Below, piece by piece: positions 28,300 to 32,060 of a stretch of DNA of 32,060 nt (position 1 is its first letter; the number at the start of each line of letters is the position of its first letter). Under the pieces are notes generated by a model, which did not search any database, was not told where the DNA came from, and saw only the letters and a list, made by a program, of their open reading frames with translations. The translations under genes were made by a program, and so were the position numbers. The stretch is from a bacterium (GTDB lineage Bacteria > Patescibacteriota > Saccharimonadia > Saccharimonadales > UBA4665). The stretch spans positions 1-32,060 of the forward strand of contig RGVC01000003.1 in NCBI GenBank assembly GCA_010027485.1. The letters are read 5' to 3'.

Positions 28300-29310
28300 T
28301 CAGGCCGATTTTAGTCTTTTATTGTTGGAGTGCTTTGAGGCAATAAACGAGAATAGTATTACCCCAATGCTACTAAGGCCAATGACTGCATCAGGAATCT
28401 CAACATATACACCGAGCAGTAGTGCTAAAGCTAAAATAAGAATGGCGTAATGAGCCCCATGATCCAGGTATTTATAAGTGGCTAATGTGCCTCGTCTGAC
28501 CATCATAATCGTAAAACTTCTGACCCATACTGCACCGACACCCAAGCCCAGCGCAATTAAAAGAACTTGATTAGTAATAGCAAAAGCACCAAGTACGCCG
28601 TCAAAACTAAAGCTAGCATCTAATACTTCTAAATATAAAAAGCCCAGTAGTGCCGGCCATCCGGTGTAAGTTTTTTTACCACTTGGCGCAAAACGCTCCA
28701 CAAAATCTAAAATAACTTTAAGTAGTGTGTATGTTAATGTTCCGGCTATAGCAGCTCTTAAAAATTCTTGGGCATGTGAATGCGCAAATAAGGCCATAAT
28801 CGATACAACACTAAGCACTATTACAGGCGGCAACCATACCGTACCGCCAAATTTTTGTAGTGGCTTTTCGATGCGTTTTATCCAGAACACTTTACGTTCA
28901 TCATCAAGCAAGAAATAAATAGACAGGGCTAGCAAAAAACTACCACCAAATCCAGCTATGGCAGCATGGGCATCGTGTAATTTTTCTCCGTATTTAGCGG
29001 TGTCGTTTAGCGCCAGATTGATGACGTCATGGAATGCTAAATTAGCCGTTAACATAACAATTACGATTGGGAGCAAAAACCTTACGACAAAGATGGCAAT
29101 TAAAATACCGACGGTTAAAAATATCTGTTGCCAAAAATGAGATAATTTGGCAAGCACTTTGGCGTTTACGATGGCATTATCAAAACTAATGGCCATTTCA
29201 ACTGCTATCAAAAACAAAGTTGTCATAGCCGCAGCAGGGCCACTGTATACCAGGGCCACAATTAGCGCAGTTATGGTTATAAATATTGAAAAACCAAAGA
29301 TTTTAAACAT
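28300..29310 (-). CDS. DUF475 / TerC-like integral membrane protein
   Basis: 336 aa; LIAVEMAISFDNAIVNAKVL, DASFSFDGVLGAFAITN, multiple TM helices. Confidence 0.88.
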   Translation of the reverse strand: MFKIFGFSIFITITALIVALVYSGPAAAMTTLFLIAVEMAISFDNAIVNAKVLAKLSHFWQQIFLTVGILIAIFVVRFLLPIVIVMLTANLAFHDVINLALNDTAKYGEKLHDAHAAIAGFGGSFLLALSIYFLLDDERKVFWIKRIEKPLQKFGGTVWLPPVIVLSVVSIMALFAHSHAQEFLRAAIAGTLTYTLLKVILDFVERFAPSGKKTYTGWPALLGFLYLEVLDASFSFDGVLGAFAITNQVLLIALGLGVGAVWVRSFTIMMVRRGTLATYKYLDHGAHYAILILALALLLGVYVEIPDAVIGLSSIGVILFSFIASKHSNNKRLKSA

Positions 29311-29424
29311 ACTTTTATGCTACCACTAAATCAGCTTGTGCTTAATACTTATTGATTATAAATAGTAAAAATTTTATAATTACTTAATAAATGAAGCGTG
29401 AGCAGTTACATAGCAAGGCAATAA

Positions 29425-31534
<2,110 letters not shown>

Positions 31535-31538
31535 TTAA

Positions 31539-32060
31539 CTATTTTTGTCGCTTTCGCTTATTGGGGTCAAGTTCTTTTTTGCGCAAGCGCAGACTTTTCG
31601 GCGTAACTTCAAGTAACTCGTCGTTTTCGATAAAGTCCAAACATTGTTCCAAACTGAAAACTACGGGGGGAGTAAGCTGGACAACGCCATCACTTGAACT
31701 ACTACGCATATTGGTTAATTGCTTAGCTTTGCAAACATTTATTTCCATGTCTTCGGATCGAGTATTTTGACCAATGATTTGACCAGGATAAACCTTTACC
31801 GCTGGTCCAATAAAGATTGTTCCGCGAGATTCAGCATTTTGCAGTGCATACGGAGTGGACACACCAGCTTCGTAAGCAATCAGCACACCACTGCGTAGTT
31901 GTTGTAGACTTGGTCCCTGCTCTTGGTAGCCTATCACAAGACTGTTCATCACTATTGTGCCTTTGGTGTTAGTGATTAAAATGTTACGCAGACCAAGCAG
32001 TGCGCGAGTAGGCAGTTTATAAATTAGTTTTGTCACGCCTTTCGGGCTAGCGAACTGTTC
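31539..32060 (-). CDS. typA: Ribosome-associated GTPase TypA/BipA, C-terminal part (5' end off window)
   Basis: Frame open through the window end (EQFASPKGVTKLIYKLPTRALLGLRN...); C-terminal SLRLRKKELDPNKRKRQ is typical of BipA. Confidence 0.93.
   Translation of the reverse strand, partial: EQFASPKGVTKLIYKLPTRALLGLRNILITNTKGTIVMNSLVIGYQEQGPSLQQLRSGVLIAYEAGVSTPYALQNAESRGTIFIGPAVKVYPGQIIGQNTRSEDMEINVCKAKQLTNMRSSSSDGVVQLTPPVVFSLEQCLDFIENDELLEVTPKSLRLRKKELDPNKRKRQK

Noticed and set aside
27562-29329. Plus-strand ORFs over the ZIP and DUF475 genes
   Set aside because: Hydrophobic antisense shadows of membrane-protein genes.
29311-29424. Mn riboswitch (yybP-ykoY) upstream of the DUF475 gene
   Set aside because: The region is a short, AT-rich divergent promoter with no GC-rich conserved riboswitch core.

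Overview
The window is a compact, AT-rich bacterial chromosomal segment. Gene content and small genes suggest Patescibacteria/CPR, probably Saccharibacteria, but this is inference. UGA serves as a normal stop (e.g. tktN, the a/b-hydrolase), so the SR1/Gracilibacteria code does not apply. It holds about 34 protein genes: gatC-gatA-(membrane ORF)-gatB, uvrB, a seven-gene central-carbon run (gap-rpiB-rpe-split transketolase-fba-pfkB), ppa, GDPD, a flavin reductase, trxB/glutaredoxin, FKBP, pheST, yajQ, a glycoside hydrolase, rmuC, an L,D-transpeptidase, a ZIP/DUF475/CNNM membrane cluster, tgt and typA (cut by the window end). I found no tRNA, rRNA, CRISPR array or mobile element. The main observations are: (1) gatA is broken by an apparent ~49-nt out-of-frame deletion; (2) a 58-aa ORF is missing from the ORF track; (3) -10-like hexamers sit 6-8 nt upstream of about ten start codons, suggesting leaderless mRNAs; (4) all five convergent gene pairs overlap at their 3' ends; (5) nested dyads lie in the gatC/hydrolase divergent region; (6) a CTTATGCTTA motif recurs upstream of fba, pfkB and gap; (7) two proteins, of 148 aa and 413 aa, have no recognisable family. 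No clearly new multi-gene defence or mobile system is visible.
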